NCBI GenBank assembly: GCA_965200775.1
Contig: OZ241383.1
Span: 1,426,001 to 1,490,000, forward strand
Reading direction: 5' to 3'
Source: Poriferisocius sp965200775
GTDB taxonomy: Bacteria > Actinomycetota > Acidimicrobiia > Acidimicrobiales > Bin134
DNA: 64,000 nucleotides
Position 1 is the stretch's first letter. The number at the start of each line of letters is the position of its first letter. Position numbers and translations under genes: made by a program. The notes under the pieces are model-generated. The model was given only the letters and a program-made list of their open reading frames with translations. It made no database searches and was not told the origin of the DNA. Shown here one piece after another: positions 44,111 through 53,261 of this stretch.

Positions 44111-44872
44111 TTGGTCCAGCACCAGGTGGTGTCGGTCATAGCCGCCTGCCAGCAGCGTAGGCCGAGGGTGGTGTTCAAGGGCGGGACGCTGCTGAGACTG
44201 TGCTACCGAAACGACTACCGGTACTCCGAGGACCTCGACTTCGACTGGGTATACGACGATGACGCCAAGCCGACAATCCAGGACTTCTTCGACGAGGTCG
44301 CCAAAAAGACTGCCAGTCGCTACAAGACCGTGGTGGCGACTAGGTGGGGTGCCCATAATCTTAACCTGGAGTGGCAGCTTCCGAACGACCAAACCGGCGT
44401 CATCGCTGTTGATGTCAAAAGCCGGGACTTCCAGGGCGCCGGACCGAGCACCGCCGAATGGTCAATTGTCGGCAGACATCGCGGCGTTGATGTGTCGATA
44501 CCCATTCTCGGCTACTCGCCCGAATCCATGCTGGCCGCCAAGCTCAGCTGTGTTGCCGACCACAACCGGCTCGCGGCACGCGACTACTACGACCTGTTGC
44601 ACCTCCTCCAAGACGACGCCATCGACAAGAGCGTTGCATTCGGAGAGTTCACCCGCCGTCATACAGTCGCCAGCACAGATCAGAAGGCGAAACCTGACTG
44701 GCTCGACACACTGCTTGGCAATGCCTACCTAAACCTCGACGAACTCACCGACAGATGGGACACCCTCACCCGAACAGGCATGACCACAATGCCGCACCGA
44801 GACTTCGGAACCGTCCTTGAGACCATCCACGACGCTCTGCACCAACACCTCCGGCACCACAACCTCGAATAA
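44111..44872 (+). CDS. AbiEii-family nucleotidyltransferase toxin, possibly interrupted at its N-terminus
   Basis: A 253-residue nucleotidyltransferase fold toxin. The active-site pattern is VVFKGGTLLRLCYRN...YRYSEDLDFDW, i.e. the GG-T and D-X-D metal site, with a downstream GYSPESMLAAKLSC and ARDYYDLLHLL. Such toxins transfer nucleotides to tRNA or GTP and stop growth. The frame here starts at TTG with AGGA ten bases before. In the same frame, upstream, a TTG at 44051 overlapping the antitoxin stop leads to LSPTSGPGKRDLHRR and then a TAG at 44096-44098, so the native N-terminus may be cut by a nonsense codon. The catalytic part is complete. Confidence 0.82.
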   Translation: MVQHQVVSVIAACQQRRPRVVFKGGTLLRLCYRNDYRYSEDLDFDWVYDDDAKPTIQDFFDEVAKKTASRYKTVVATRWGAHNLNLEWQLPNDQTGVIAVDVKSRDFQGAGPSTAEWSIVGRHRGVDVSIPILGYSPESMLAAKLSCVADHNRLAARDYYDLLHLLQDDAIDKSVAFGEFTRRHTVASTDQKAKPDWLDTLLGNAYLNLDELTDRWDTLTRTGMTTMPHRDFGTVLETIHDALHQHLRHHNLE

Positions 44873-44899
44873 TGGGGTGCGTGCTGGTTGGGGGTGGGC

Positions 44900-44916
44900 G
44901 GGGGAAAGTGTCGTAG
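44900..44916 (+). repeat. 17-bp direct repeat, right copy
   Basis: Exact copy of 42856-42872 (GGGGGAAAGTGTCGTAG), 27 bp after the toxin stop and 20 bp before the helicase start, so it lies in the helicase promoter region. Confidence 0.85.
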
Positions 44917-44923
44917 ACGTCGG

Positions 44924-44929
44924 TACGTT
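44924..44929 (+). promoter_or_regulatory. Leaderless -10 box of the helicase gene
   Basis: TACGTT ends six nt before the ATG at 44936, matching the leaderless pattern in this window. The 17-bp repeat sits just upstream, at the -20 to -30 area. Confidence 0.45.
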
Positions 44930-44935
44930 GGTGGG

Positions 44936-46420
44936 ATGAACGATTCTGAAGAGCTCGACGACGGCGGGCTCAACGAGCGGCAGCGGGTGGCGGTGGAGAC
45001 ACCCCGCACTCCGTTGTGCATTCTTGCTGGGGCGGGCACGGGCAAGACCAGGGTGCTAACCCGCCGAATCGCCCATCAAGCCGAGGCGGGAAACATCGAC
45101 CCCAAACGCGCCCTGGCCGTGACGTTCACCCGCAAGGCCGCCGATGAGCTTAGGAGTCGGCTGGCCCGGTTGGGGCTTGGAGACCAGGTGAGCGCAGGCA
45201 CGTTCCACAGCATCGCCTTGGCCCAGCTCCGCACCCGCTGGGCGGAGCGGCAGGTACGACCGCCCGAGCTGCTGACCGAAAAGCGGGGGTTGTTGAGCCG
45301 TGTGACCCACAAGACCGGACGGCGGCTCTCTCGAGCCGAAGGGCAGGAAGCGGCCGCCGAGATCGAGTGGTCCAAGGCCCGTTGCATCCCGCCCGACAAG
45401 TACGCCGAAGCCGCCGCCCGCCATCGCCGGTGGTCGGTAACCGCGCTGGACCCGGCCATGGTCGGCGACCTGTTCGAAGACTACGAGAACGAGAAGCGAA
45501 AACGACGCATGGTTGACTTCGACGACCTCTTGATCCTGGCCCTGCGAGACCTCACCAAAGACACGGCCTACGCCGAGGCCCGGCGCTGGCGGTACCAGCA
45601 CCTGTTCGTCGACGAGTTTCAGGACGTGAACCGGCTCCAGTTCGACCTGCTCCGAGCATGGCTAGGAGATCGCAACGACCTTTGCGCGGTGGGCGACCCC
45701 AACCAGGCTATCTACCACTGGAACGGCGCCGACTCCGACTACATCGAACGGTTCGACCACTGGTTCCCCGGTGCCGAGGTTCTCGACCTGGTGGACAACT
45801 ACCGCTCCTCACCCCAGATCCTGACCGCGGGCCGAGCCGTTCTGCCCAACGGTGCCGCCTCCCTGCTTGCTCACCGCCCCGAAGGCCCCAAACCCACCGT
45901 GACCTCCCATACCGACGAAACCGACGAGGCCAACTCCATCGCCCGGTTGCTGCGAGACGCCAAGGGGCCTGGGACCGCCTGGTCGTCGATGGCCGTGCTG
46001 GCCCGGACCAACGCCCAGATTTCCGTGGTGACCGAGGCTCTGCGTTCCGCCGATATCCCATTCCAGGTCCGGCGCCGTGAACTCGATATCGATGAGGAAC
46101 CACCGCCCCAACCCAGCAGAGCCCAGGGCGTAGTGGTAGCCACCTTCCACGCCGCCAAGGGCTTGGAGTGGCCCATCGTCCACCTAGCCGGCCTGGAGGA
46201 GGGCCTAGTGCCGATCAGCCGAGCTCAAACCCCGGTCGAAATCGCCGAAGAGCGGAGGCTGCTCTACGTGGCAATCACCCGGGCCGAGCGCCAACTGCAC
46301 TTCCACTGGGCCGCCGAGCGGAAATTCGGCGAACGGTCAGCCTCCCGAGCCCCCTCCCCCTACCTTCTCGACATCCTCAACAGGTGCGATACCGCATTCA
46401 TCAGTCCCATGGCCCGGTGA
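44936..46420 (+). CDS. Short UvrD/Rep-family ATP-dependent DNA helicase
   Basis: A 494-residue superfamily 1A helicase. Motif I is AGAGTGKT, Ia VTFTRKAADELRSRL, II VDEFQDVN (DEFQ, variant of DEXQ), III VGDPNQAIYHWNGAD, IV LARTNAQI, V VATFHAAKGLEWPIV and VI EERRLLYVAITRAE. These enzymes unwind 3'-5' in repair or replication restart. At 494 residues it is well short of UvrD (about 720) and PcrA, and lacks the C-terminal extension, but all motifs are present; it resembles UvrD2-like or RecB-like small helicases. The gene borders the AbiE island but is probably a core gene. Confidence 0.92.
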   Translation: MNDSEELDDGGLNERQRVAVETPRTPLCILAGAGTGKTRVLTRRIAHQAEAGNIDPKRALAVTFTRKAADELRSRLARLGLGDQVSAGTFHSIALAQLRTRWAERQVRPPELLTEKRGLLSRVTHKTGRRLSRAEGQEAAAEIEWSKARCIPPDKYAEAAARHRRWSVTALDPAMVGDLFEDYENEKRKRRMVDFDDLLILALRDLTKDTAYAEARRWRYQHLFVDEFQDVNRLQFDLLRAWLGDRNDLCAVGDPNQAIYHWNGADSDYIERFDHWFPGAEVLDLVDNYRSSPQILTAGRAVLPNGAASLLAHRPEGPKPTVTSHTDETDEANSIARLLRDAKGPGTAWSSMAVLARTNAQISVVTEALRSADIPFQVRRRELDIDEEPPPQPSRAQGVVVATFHAAKGLEWPIVHLAGLEEGLVPISRAQTPVEIAEERRLLYVAITRAERQLHFHWAAERKFGERSASRAPSPYLLDILNRCDTAFISPMAR

Positions 46421-46459
46421 ACCCCCGGCCCAGCGATCAGGATTACCAGCTGACCCGGC

Positions 46460-48616
46460 TTATAGGTCGAACGGGATGAGTACCACCACCACGGTGGCGT
46501 CGCAGTCCCGCAACACCTGTTCCACCCGGTGCCCGAGGAAGGGCCGGTCGCCCACCCGCCGGAGGTTGGCTCCCATCACCACCAAATCGGCCTCGATGTC
46601 CTGCACCAGGCGCAGGATCTCCTCGGCCGGGGACGAGCCCTCCATCACCGCAGCACGTGACGTGGCCCCAAGCTCCTCAGCCAGGGCCATGGCCTGGCCC
46701 ACCATCGTCTCCCCCACGTTCACCGAGCCCCGCTGGCTCATCCGGCGGCTGAACAGCGACGGCAGTCCGGCGGGCTCGCCCCGGGCAGTGTGTACGTGGG
46801 TGAGGTGCAGTTCGGTGCCTAGTTGAGAGCTGAGATTGAAGGCCACCTCCTGAGCGGCCCGCGAAACCGGACTGCCGGTAACCGGCACCACCGCCCGGCT
46901 GAACGCCCCGGGCAGCGGCCTGTCGAGGTTCCGAGCCCTGCGCACCACCACAACCGGTATGGGGCTCTCCGAAAGCACCCCGTCCACCAGCGGGGAGATC
47001 ACCTGGTAGGCGTCCTCGTAGTCCTGGGCCCCCAACCCGATCACCCCGAACCCCAACCGGCTCTCGTTGATGATGGCCCGAACCGGGTCGTTGCCCCGAA
47101 CCAGGCGATGTTCCAGCGGGCGATCGTGCAAGACGTTGCGCAATGGGGTGATGTCCACCTCGGTTCCTTTATCGCCCATGGTCAGCACCGTGGCCCCGGC
47201 CTCGATGGGCCAGGCGAAGTGCAGCACTTGGGCTGCGGCAATCGACTCGGGCCCGCCCCGACTGGGCAATAGCAGCCTGGAGGTGCGCACCACCAGGTTC
47301 CGGCTCAACGCCTGCTCCCGGCCCAGCCGCTTCTGCTCGTCGGGGGTGCCCTGCCAGTTGTTGACCACCCCCCTCAGGGTCGCCGACGCGAACAGCGACG
47401 TGATCACCGGTATCAGCACGATCACCGAGAACGCAGTGGGGCTGAAAACGCCCACGCTCAACCCCACAGTAGCGATGACGATCTCCAGCGCCCCCCTAGC
47501 GTTGAGCCCAGCCCCCAGCGCCAACCCGGCTCGGTGGGTGCGACCGGCCAATCGAGCCCCGCCATAGGCCCCAGCGAACTTGAACACGATCGCCACCACC
47601 AGCAGCACCAGAGCCCAGACCAGCGCCTCGGAGTCGTTGAGCAGGCTGAGATCCACCTGCAAACCGGCCGTGGCGAAGAACACCGGGGCGAACAGGGCCC
47701 CGGTAAGGCCCTCCAAATGATGAATGACCTCCTCATGCTGGAAGCGGGACCGGTGAAGAACCACCCCGGCCACGAAAGCCCCCAACACGGCCTCCACCCC
47801 CAACCACTCGGTTGCCACGCCGAAAACCAGCATGGTCACCATGGCCACCGCCAAGGCTGCGGCAAGGTCGCCCCCAGTGCGCCGCACCCTGCGCAGGAAC
47901 AGGTCCACGAGGCGCTGGCCGACGGTGAGGGACAGCACCCCGAAGGCCACGATCCCCCCCAGCGTGGCCAGCACCTCGCCGGCCGACACCCCACCGGAGG
48001 TGGCCAGACCGGTGAACACCCCCAACATAATCCAGCCGGCCACGTCGTTGGCCATGCCCGCGGCCACGGTGATCTGGCCGAAGTCCCGCCGCATCAGCCC
48101 CAACTCGCTCAGGATCTTGGCCACCACCGCCAACGAGGACACGCTGAGCGCCAGCGCCACGAACAGGGTGAAGGGAAGGCGGTCCACGTCCTCGCCCAGG
48201 AAGATCGACGGCAGCAGCAACCCCACCACCACCCCAGAGATAAGCGGCAGTACCAGGCTCCCGGTGGTGACCAACAGCGCGGGGCGGCCCAGTTTGGTGA
48301 TGAGGCCCAGGTCGGTCTCGAACCCGGTCACCACCAGCAACAGCGCCACACCCACCCAACTCACCGCCTGGAGAGCGGAAGACTGGCCCACGCTCTCGGG
48401 CAGGAACCACTCGAACCCCGACTCCCACACCACCCCAAAAACCGACGGGCCCAGTACCAGCCCGGCCAGCAGCGCTCCCACCACCGATGGCAGCCCTATC
48501 CTTCGCATCACCATCCCGAAGATGTGGGCGAACGCCAGCAGCACCAGGAGCTGGACCCAGAAGACAAGCAGGTCGTAATCGCCCGTCTCGGCGGCGAGAA
48601 CCAAGTGCGGCATCAA
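46460..48616 (-). CDS. CPA2-type cation:proton antiporter with C-terminal universal stress domains
   Basis: A 718-residue protein. The N-terminal part (about 10-430) is a Na+/H+ exchanger with about 12 membrane helices, with VGVALLLVVTGFETDL and GMANDVAGWIM (the ion-site Asp) and a GLNARGALEIVIATVGL segment. The C-terminal part (about 430-718) has two UspA-like domains; the last carries VVMGANLRRVGDRPFLGHRVEQVL, the ATP-binding G-X2-G-X9-G pattern. Antiporter-Usp fusions couple ion exchange to a nucleotide-sensing domain. It begins by ATGA overlap with the exonuclease stop. It is convergent with the helicase. Confidence 0.93.
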   Translation of the reverse strand: MMPHLVLAAETGDYDLLVFWVQLLVLLAFAHIFGMVMRRIGLPSVVGALLAGLVLGPSVFGVVWESGFEWFLPESVGQSSALQAVSWVGVALLLVVTGFETDLGLITKLGRPALLVTTGSLVLPLISGVVVGLLLPSIFLGEDVDRLPFTLFVALALSVSSLAVVAKILSELGLMRRDFGQITVAAGMANDVAGWIMLGVFTGLATSGGVSAGEVLATLGGIVAFGVLSLTVGQRLVDLFLRRVRRTGGDLAAALAVAMVTMLVFGVATEWLGVEAVLGAFVAGVVLHRSRFQHEEVIHHLEGLTGALFAPVFFATAGLQVDLSLLNDSEALVWALVLLVVAIVFKFAGAYGGARLAGRTHRAGLALGAGLNARGALEIVIATVGLSVGVFSPTAFSVIVLIPVITSLFASATLRGVVNNWQGTPDEQKRLGREQALSRNLVVRTSRLLLPSRGGPESIAAAQVLHFAWPIEAGATVLTMGDKGTEVDITPLRNVLHDRPLEHRLVRGNDPVRAIINESRLGFGVIGLGAQDYEDAYQVISPLVDGVLSESPIPVVVVRRARNLDRPLPGAFSRAVVPVTGSPVSRAAQEVAFNLSSQLGTELHLTHVHTARGEPAGLPSLFSRRMSQRGSVNVGETMVGQAMALAEELGATSRAAVMEGSSPAEEILRLVQDIEADLVVMGANLRRVGDRPFLGHRVEQVLRDCDATVVVVLIPFDL

Positions 48617-49407
48617 CCGGCCCCGGCGACCTCACCCCAGTCGAAATCCACCACCACCGGGGCGTGGTCCGACGGCTTCTCTCCCTTGCGAGCGTTGCGG
48701 TCCATCAGTGCGGTGGTCACCCGCTGAGCCAACGGCTCGCTGGCCATCACCATGTCGATGCGCATCCCCTGGCGCTTGTGGAACCGCCCCGCCTGGTAGT
48801 CCCAGAAGGTGTAGAGGCCATCATCGGGCCATGCCCGGCGGAAAACGTCCACCAGCCCCCAGCCGGTGACCGAGGCCAGCGCCTCCCGCTCGGCGCCGCT
48901 CACATGGGTCAGACCCCCGAACGCGGCGATGTCCCATACGTCGTTGTCAGCGGGGGCCACGTTGAAGTCCCCCGCCACCACCACCGGATCGGCAGCGGAG
49001 CTGTTGGCCTCCAGGTGGGACCGCAGCCGGCCCAACCAATCGAGCTTGTAGTGGTAGTGATCGTGGCCCAGCTCACGCCCGTTGGGGATGTAGGCGCTGG
49101 CCACCCGCACCCCGCCACAGGTGGCCCACACGATGCGGGCGTCGGGGTCGGCCTCACGCCCGTCGGCAAACCCACTTACAGGGTCGGCCATCCCCACCCG
49201 GCTCAGGATGGCCACCCCGTTCCACCGGCCCTCACCGTGGTGGACCCACTCGTAGCCCATCGCCTCGAAAGCCAGACCGGGGAAGGCGTCGTCGGCCATC
49301 TTGGTCTCCTGCATGCACAGCACATCGGGGTCGGCCAGCTCCAGCCATTCCTGCACGCGAGGCATACGGGCGTTGAGGGAGTTCACGTTCCAGGTCGCCA
49401 AACGCAC
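48613..49407 (-). CDS. xth: Exodeoxyribonuclease III (AP endonuclease)
   Basis: A 264-residue endonuclease/exonuclease/phosphatase-fold enzyme of the ExoIII family. Motifs are RLATWNVNSLNAR, CMQETKMAD (metal Glu), GDFNVAPADNDVWD (Asp/Asn), GMRIDMVMASEPLA and SDHAPVVVDF with the catalytic His. It cleaves abasic sites and degrades 3' ends in base-excision repair. Start GTG at 49405-49407 gives the usual N-terminus. It is divergent from kgd and overlaps the antiporter by four bases. Confidence 0.96.
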   Translation of the reverse strand: MRLATWNVNSLNARMPRVQEWLELADPDVLCMQETKMADDAFPGLAFEAMGYEWVHHGEGRWNGVAILSRVGMADPVSGFADGREADPDARIVWATCGGVRVASAYIPNGRELGHDHYHYKLDWLGRLRSHLEANSSAADPVVVAGDFNVAPADNDVWDIAAFGGLTHVSGAEREALASVTGWGLVDVFRRAWPDDGLYTFWDYQAGRFHKRQGMRIDMVMASEPLAQRVTTALMDRNARKGEKPSDHAPVVVDFDWGEVAGAG

Positions 49408-49452
49408 TGACCCGACCCTAGTTCTCCGCCTGCCACGTGATCCTTGTTTTCC

Positions 49453-49458
49453 TAGACT
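49453..49458 (+). promoter_or_regulatory. Leaderless -10 box of kgd
   Basis: TAGACT ends seven nt before the ATG at 49466. No ribosome site is seen between. Confidence 0.55.
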
Positions 49459-49465
49459 GCCCGAC

Positions 49466-52400
49466 ATGGAATCCGACGCCGACCAACTCGTCGGCCAAAA
49501 CGCCTGGCTGGTCGATGAGATGCACCGCCAGTACCTGGACGATCCCGCATCGGTAAGCGAGAGCTGGCAGGACTTCTTTTCCGATTACCGCCCCGACCGG
49601 GTGGTGGCCGAGCCGTCTATGCCCGAACCCCGCCTTCGATCCGTCCCTGCTCCCGAACCGGACCCCGAGCTCCCGGGGCGGCCGATGCGGGGGGCCGCGG
49701 CCCGTATCGCCGCCAACATGGAGGCCAGCCTTGCCATCCCCACCGCGACCAGCTTCCGGGAGGTCCCGGCCAAGCTGCTCGACGTGAACCGCCGCATCAT
49801 CAACGGCTACCTGGGTCGCACCGACGGCCGCAAGGTGTCCTACACCCATCTCATCGCCTACGCCGTGGTCCAGGCCATCGCTCACCACAGGCCGGTGATG
49901 AACTCCACCTTCGTCGATACCACCGGCGGGCCCCGGGTGGTGCGCCACGAGCACATCGGCTTGGGCATCGCGGTGGACGTGGAGAAGGCCGACGGATCCC
50001 GCTCGCTGCTGGTGCCTTGCATCCCGGAGGCCGACACCCTGGACTTTCCCACCTTCGTCGAGTTCTACGACACCATGATCCGCAAGGTGCGCAACAACGA
50101 CCTCAGCCCCGACGACTTCGCCGGGGTCACGGTGAGCATCACCAACCCCGGCACCATAGGCACCGTCCAGTCGGTCCCCCGGCTCATGCCCGGCCAGGGG
50201 GTGATCGTCGGGGTGGGCACCATCGACTACCCCACCGCTTACCAGGCTGCCGACCCTCGCACTCTGGCCAACCTGGGGGTGTCGAAGGTGATAACCCTGT
50301 CGTCCACTTACGACCACCGCATCATCCAGGGGGCCGAATCAGGCATGTTCCTGGCCGCCGTCCACAGCCTGTTGCTGGGCGAGCACCGCTTTTACGAGGA
50401 CGTGTTCCGTGCGGTGGGGGTGCCATACGAGGCGGTGCGGTGGCGGGCCGATGTGATGCCGGTTGACCGCGAGCAGGCCATCGTGGCCAAGCAGGTCCAG
50501 GTGAACACGGTGATCAACATGCACCGGGTTCGGGGCCATCTCATCGCCGACCTCGACCCTCTGGCCGCCGACGAACCGGAGATGCACGACGAACTCGACC
50601 CTGCCACCTACGGGCTGACCATCTGGGATCTGGACCGGGAGTTCCTCACAACCGGGTTCGGCGGCATGGACCTGGGCAACGCCGATCAGCGAATGCCGCT
50701 GGGCGACATCCTCCACGTGCTGCGCAACGCCTACTGCCGCACCGTCGGGGTGGAATACATGCACATCCAGGAGCCGGGCGAGAAGGAATGGATCCAGAAG
50801 CACGTGGAGGGGGTGGACACCACCGTCGGGTTCGACGAGAAGCTGCACATCCTCGATCGGCTGAACGCCGCCGAGGCCCTGGAACGGTTCCTCGACACCA
50901 AGTACGTGGGCCAGAAGCGGTTCGGGATCGAAGGAGCGGAGAGCGCCATCGTGATACTGGACGCCGTGCTCGCCAAGGCCGCCGACCTGGGGATGGACTC
51001 GGTTGTTATGGGCATGGCCCACCGGGGACGGCTCAACGTGCTGGTAAACATCGTGGGCAAGGACTACGGGCAGCTCTTCGGCGAGTTCGAGGGCAACATC
51101 GACGAGTCGTCCACCCAGGGCTCGGGAGACGTGAAGTACCACCTGGGGATGACCGCCGAGTTCCGGAGCCCCGCAGGAAACCGCATCCCGGTTGAACTGG
51201 CCGCCAACCCGTCACACCTGGAAGCGGTCAATCCGGTGGTGGAGGGCATGGTCCGGGCCCGTATGGACCGCATCACCGACGGCGACGGGGAGCACAGCCC
51301 GGTAATGGGTCTGGTGGGCCCCAACGACCCAAGCGAGGACCACCGAGGTCCGGTGCTGCCTGTGCTGGTGCATGGAGACGCCGCCTTCGCCGGCCAGGGC
51401 GTGGTGAGCGAGACCCTGAATCTGTCGTTGATCCGGGGCTACCGAACCGGGGGCACCGTACATTTGGTGATCAACAACCAGGTGGGGTTCACCACCACAG
51501 CGGAATCAGCCCGTTCCAGCTACTACTGCACCGACGCTGCTAAGATGATCCAGGCCCCCATCTTCCACGTCAACGGGGATGATCCCGAGGCCTGCGCCCG
51601 GGTGGCCCGTCTGGCGCTGGCCTACCGCAACCACTTCCAAAAGGACGTGGTCATCGACATGTGGTGCTACCGCCGCCAGGGTCACAACGAAGCCGACGAT
51701 CCCAGCTACACCCAGCCCGAGATGTACCGCCGGATCGAGAACCACCGGTCGGTGCGCAAGCGGTACGTGGAGTCGCTGGTCAAGCGGGGGGACATCACCC
51801 TGGAGGAGGCCGAGCAGGCCATGGACGAGTTCCGGGCCACGCTCCAAAAGGCGCTGGACGAGACCAGGGACCGACCCAGCGACCAGCCCGACGATGAAAA
51901 CGACGACAAAACCAGCGACGGACAACACGGGGAAGCAGAAGCCCCGACCACCAGCAAGCCCGGCGAGCCCGCCACGGACGGAGTGTCGATCTCTGGGGCG
52001 ATGGCCGGTGTCTCCCCCGAGGTGGCTGCCGCGGTGGACACAACGGTGACATCCGATCGGATCGAGCCGGTTTACGACGCGTTGCGTTCGGTTCCCGACG
52101 GGTTCGTCCTGCACCCCAAGCTGGCCCGCCAGTTCAAGGCCCGCGACACCATGATGGACGAGGGTGTCGTGGACTGGGGGCTGGCCGAGGCGCTGGCTTT
52201 CGGCACGCTGCTGGGCGAGGGCACTTCCATAAGGCTGGCCGGTCAGGACTCCCGACGGGGCACTTTCTCCCACCGCCACAGTACCCTGGTGTGTTACGAG
52301 ACCGGCCGGGAGTACCGCCCCCTGGCTGGGCTGGCCGGCCGCGGTACCCATCTGTGGGTGTACGACTCGCTCCTGTCGGAGTACGCCGCCCTGGGTTTCG

Positions 52401-53209
52401 AGTACGGCTACTCGGTGGGAGACACCGATGCACTGGTGATGTGGGAAGCCCAGTTCGGCGATTTCGTCAACGGGGCGCAGATCATCATCGACCAGTTCGT
52501 GGTGTCGGCCGAGGACAAGTGGAGCCAGCACTCGGGGCTGGTGATGCTCCTGCCCCACGGCTTCGAGGGCCAGGGCCCCGAGCACTCCTCGGGGCGGATC
52601 GAGCGGGTCCTGCAGTCGGTGGCCGAGAGCAACGTGCGGGTGGCCAACCTCTCCACGGCGGCCCAGTACTTCCACCTGCTGCGCGACCAGGCGCTGCGCC
52701 CAGAGCGCCGCCCCCTGGTGCTGTTCACCCCCAAGTCGCTGCTCCGCCACCGCGACGCCCGGTCACCGGTGTCCGACCTGGTAACCGGTGGCTTCTCCCC
52801 GCTGCTGGACGATCCGGGCGGCCCCGACCCCAACCGGGTAGCCGGAGTGGTCGTGACCAGCGGGAAGATCAGCCACGAGGCCCTGGCCGAGCGCGACCGG
52901 CAGGGTTCGCCGGCAGCGGTGGTACGGGTGGAGCAGCTCTACCCCTGGCCCGCCGAAGCGCTGGCCGTAGCCATCGGCCGCTACCCCAACGCAAACCGGA
53001 TCGTGTGGCTCCAGGAAGAGCCCCGGAACATGGGCCCGTGGGACTACGTGAAGGGCCATCTCCATGACGCCTTCGCCGACCGGTACGAGATCATCCGGGC
53101 CAGCCGCAGTGAGTCGGCCAGCCCCGCCACCGGAAGCGCCGCCATCCACCGTCAGGAACAGTCCGCGCTGGTAACCGGGGCCCTGGCCCTACTCAACCCC
53201 TCGGGCTGA
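49466..53209 (+). CDS. kgd: Multifunctional 2-oxoglutarate metabolism enzyme (Kgd/SucA type)
   Basis: A 1247-residue fusion of the actinobacterial Kgd type: an N-terminal E1 segment (NAWLVDEMHRQYLDD), an E2-like acyltransferase domain (about 90-310, catalytic His region DHRIIQGAESG near 281) and a thiamine-diphosphate E1o domain (about 330-1247) with MGMAHRGRLNVLVNIVGK and LPVLVHGDAAFAGQGVV. It oxidatively decarboxylates 2-oxoglutarate to succinyl-CoA or makes succinate semialdehyde in the TCA cycle. About residues 800-860 are a low-complexity acidic insertion (DQPDDENDDKTSDG). ATG at 49466 fits the leaderless promoter. Regulation via a GarA-like protein in this group is known but not seen here. 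Confidence 0.97.
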   Translation: MESDADQLVGQNAWLVDEMHRQYLDDPASVSESWQDFFSDYRPDRVVAEPSMPEPRLRSVPAPEPDPELPGRPMRGAAARIAANMEASLAIPTATSFREVPAKLLDVNRRIINGYLGRTDGRKVSYTHLIAYAVVQAIAHHRPVMNSTFVDTTGGPRVVRHEHIGLGIAVDVEKADGSRSLLVPCIPEADTLDFPTFVEFYDTMIRKVRNNDLSPDDFAGVTVSITNPGTIGTVQSVPRLMPGQGVIVGVGTIDYPTAYQAADPRTLANLGVSKVITLSSTYDHRIIQGAESGMFLAAVHSLLLGEHRFYEDVFRAVGVPYEAVRWRADVMPVDREQAIVAKQVQVNTVINMHRVRGHLIADLDPLAADEPEMHDELDPATYGLTIWDLDREFLTTGFGGMDLGNADQRMPLGDILHVLRNAYCRTVGVEYMHIQEPGEKEWIQKHVEGVDTTVGFDEKLHILDRLNAAEALERFLDTKYVGQKRFGIEGAESAIVILDAVLAKAADLGMDSVVMGMAHRGRLNVLVNIVGKDYGQLFGEFEGNIDESSTQGSGDVKYHLGMTAEFRSPAGNRIPVELAANPSHLEAVNPVVEGMVRARMDRITDGDGEHSPVMGLVGPNDPSEDHRGPVLPVLVHGDAAFAGQGVVSETLNLSLIRGYRTGGTVHLVINNQVGFTTTAESARSSYYCTDAAKMIQAPIFHVNGDDPEACARVARLALAYRNHFQKDVVIDMWCYRRQGHNEADDPSYTQPEMYRRIENHRSVRKRYVESLVKRGDITLEEAEQAMDEFRATLQKALDETRDRPSDQPDDENDDKTSDGQHGEAEAPTTSKPGEPATDGVSISGAMAGVSPEVAAAVDTTVTSDRIEPVYDALRSVPDGFVLHPKLARQFKARDTMMDEGVVDWGLAEALAFGTLLGEGTSIRLAGQDSRRGTFSHRHSTLVCYETGREYRPLAGLAGRGTHLWVYDSLLSEYAALGFEYGYSVGDTDALVMWEAQFGDFVNGAQIIIDQFVVSAEDKWSQHSGLVMLLPHGFEGQGPEHSSGRIERVLQSVAESNVRVANLSTAAQYFHLLRDQALRPERRPLVLFTPKSLLRHRDARSPVSDLVTGGFSPLLDDPGGPDPNRVAGVVVTSGKISHEALAERDRQGSPAAVVRVEQLYPWPAEALAVAIGRYPNANRIVWLQEEPRNMGPWDYVKGHLHDAFADRYEIIRASRSESASPATGSAAIHRQEQSALVTGALALLNPSG

Positions 53210-53261
53210 GGCCCCGCGAGCCGTCGGGTCGGCCGGCGCCAGAGGCCGTAGACCGGGCGAG

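Noticed and set aside
53210..53261. Terminator hairpin between kgd and the SulP gene
   Set aside because: GC-rich sequence with no clear stem plus T-run could be found.
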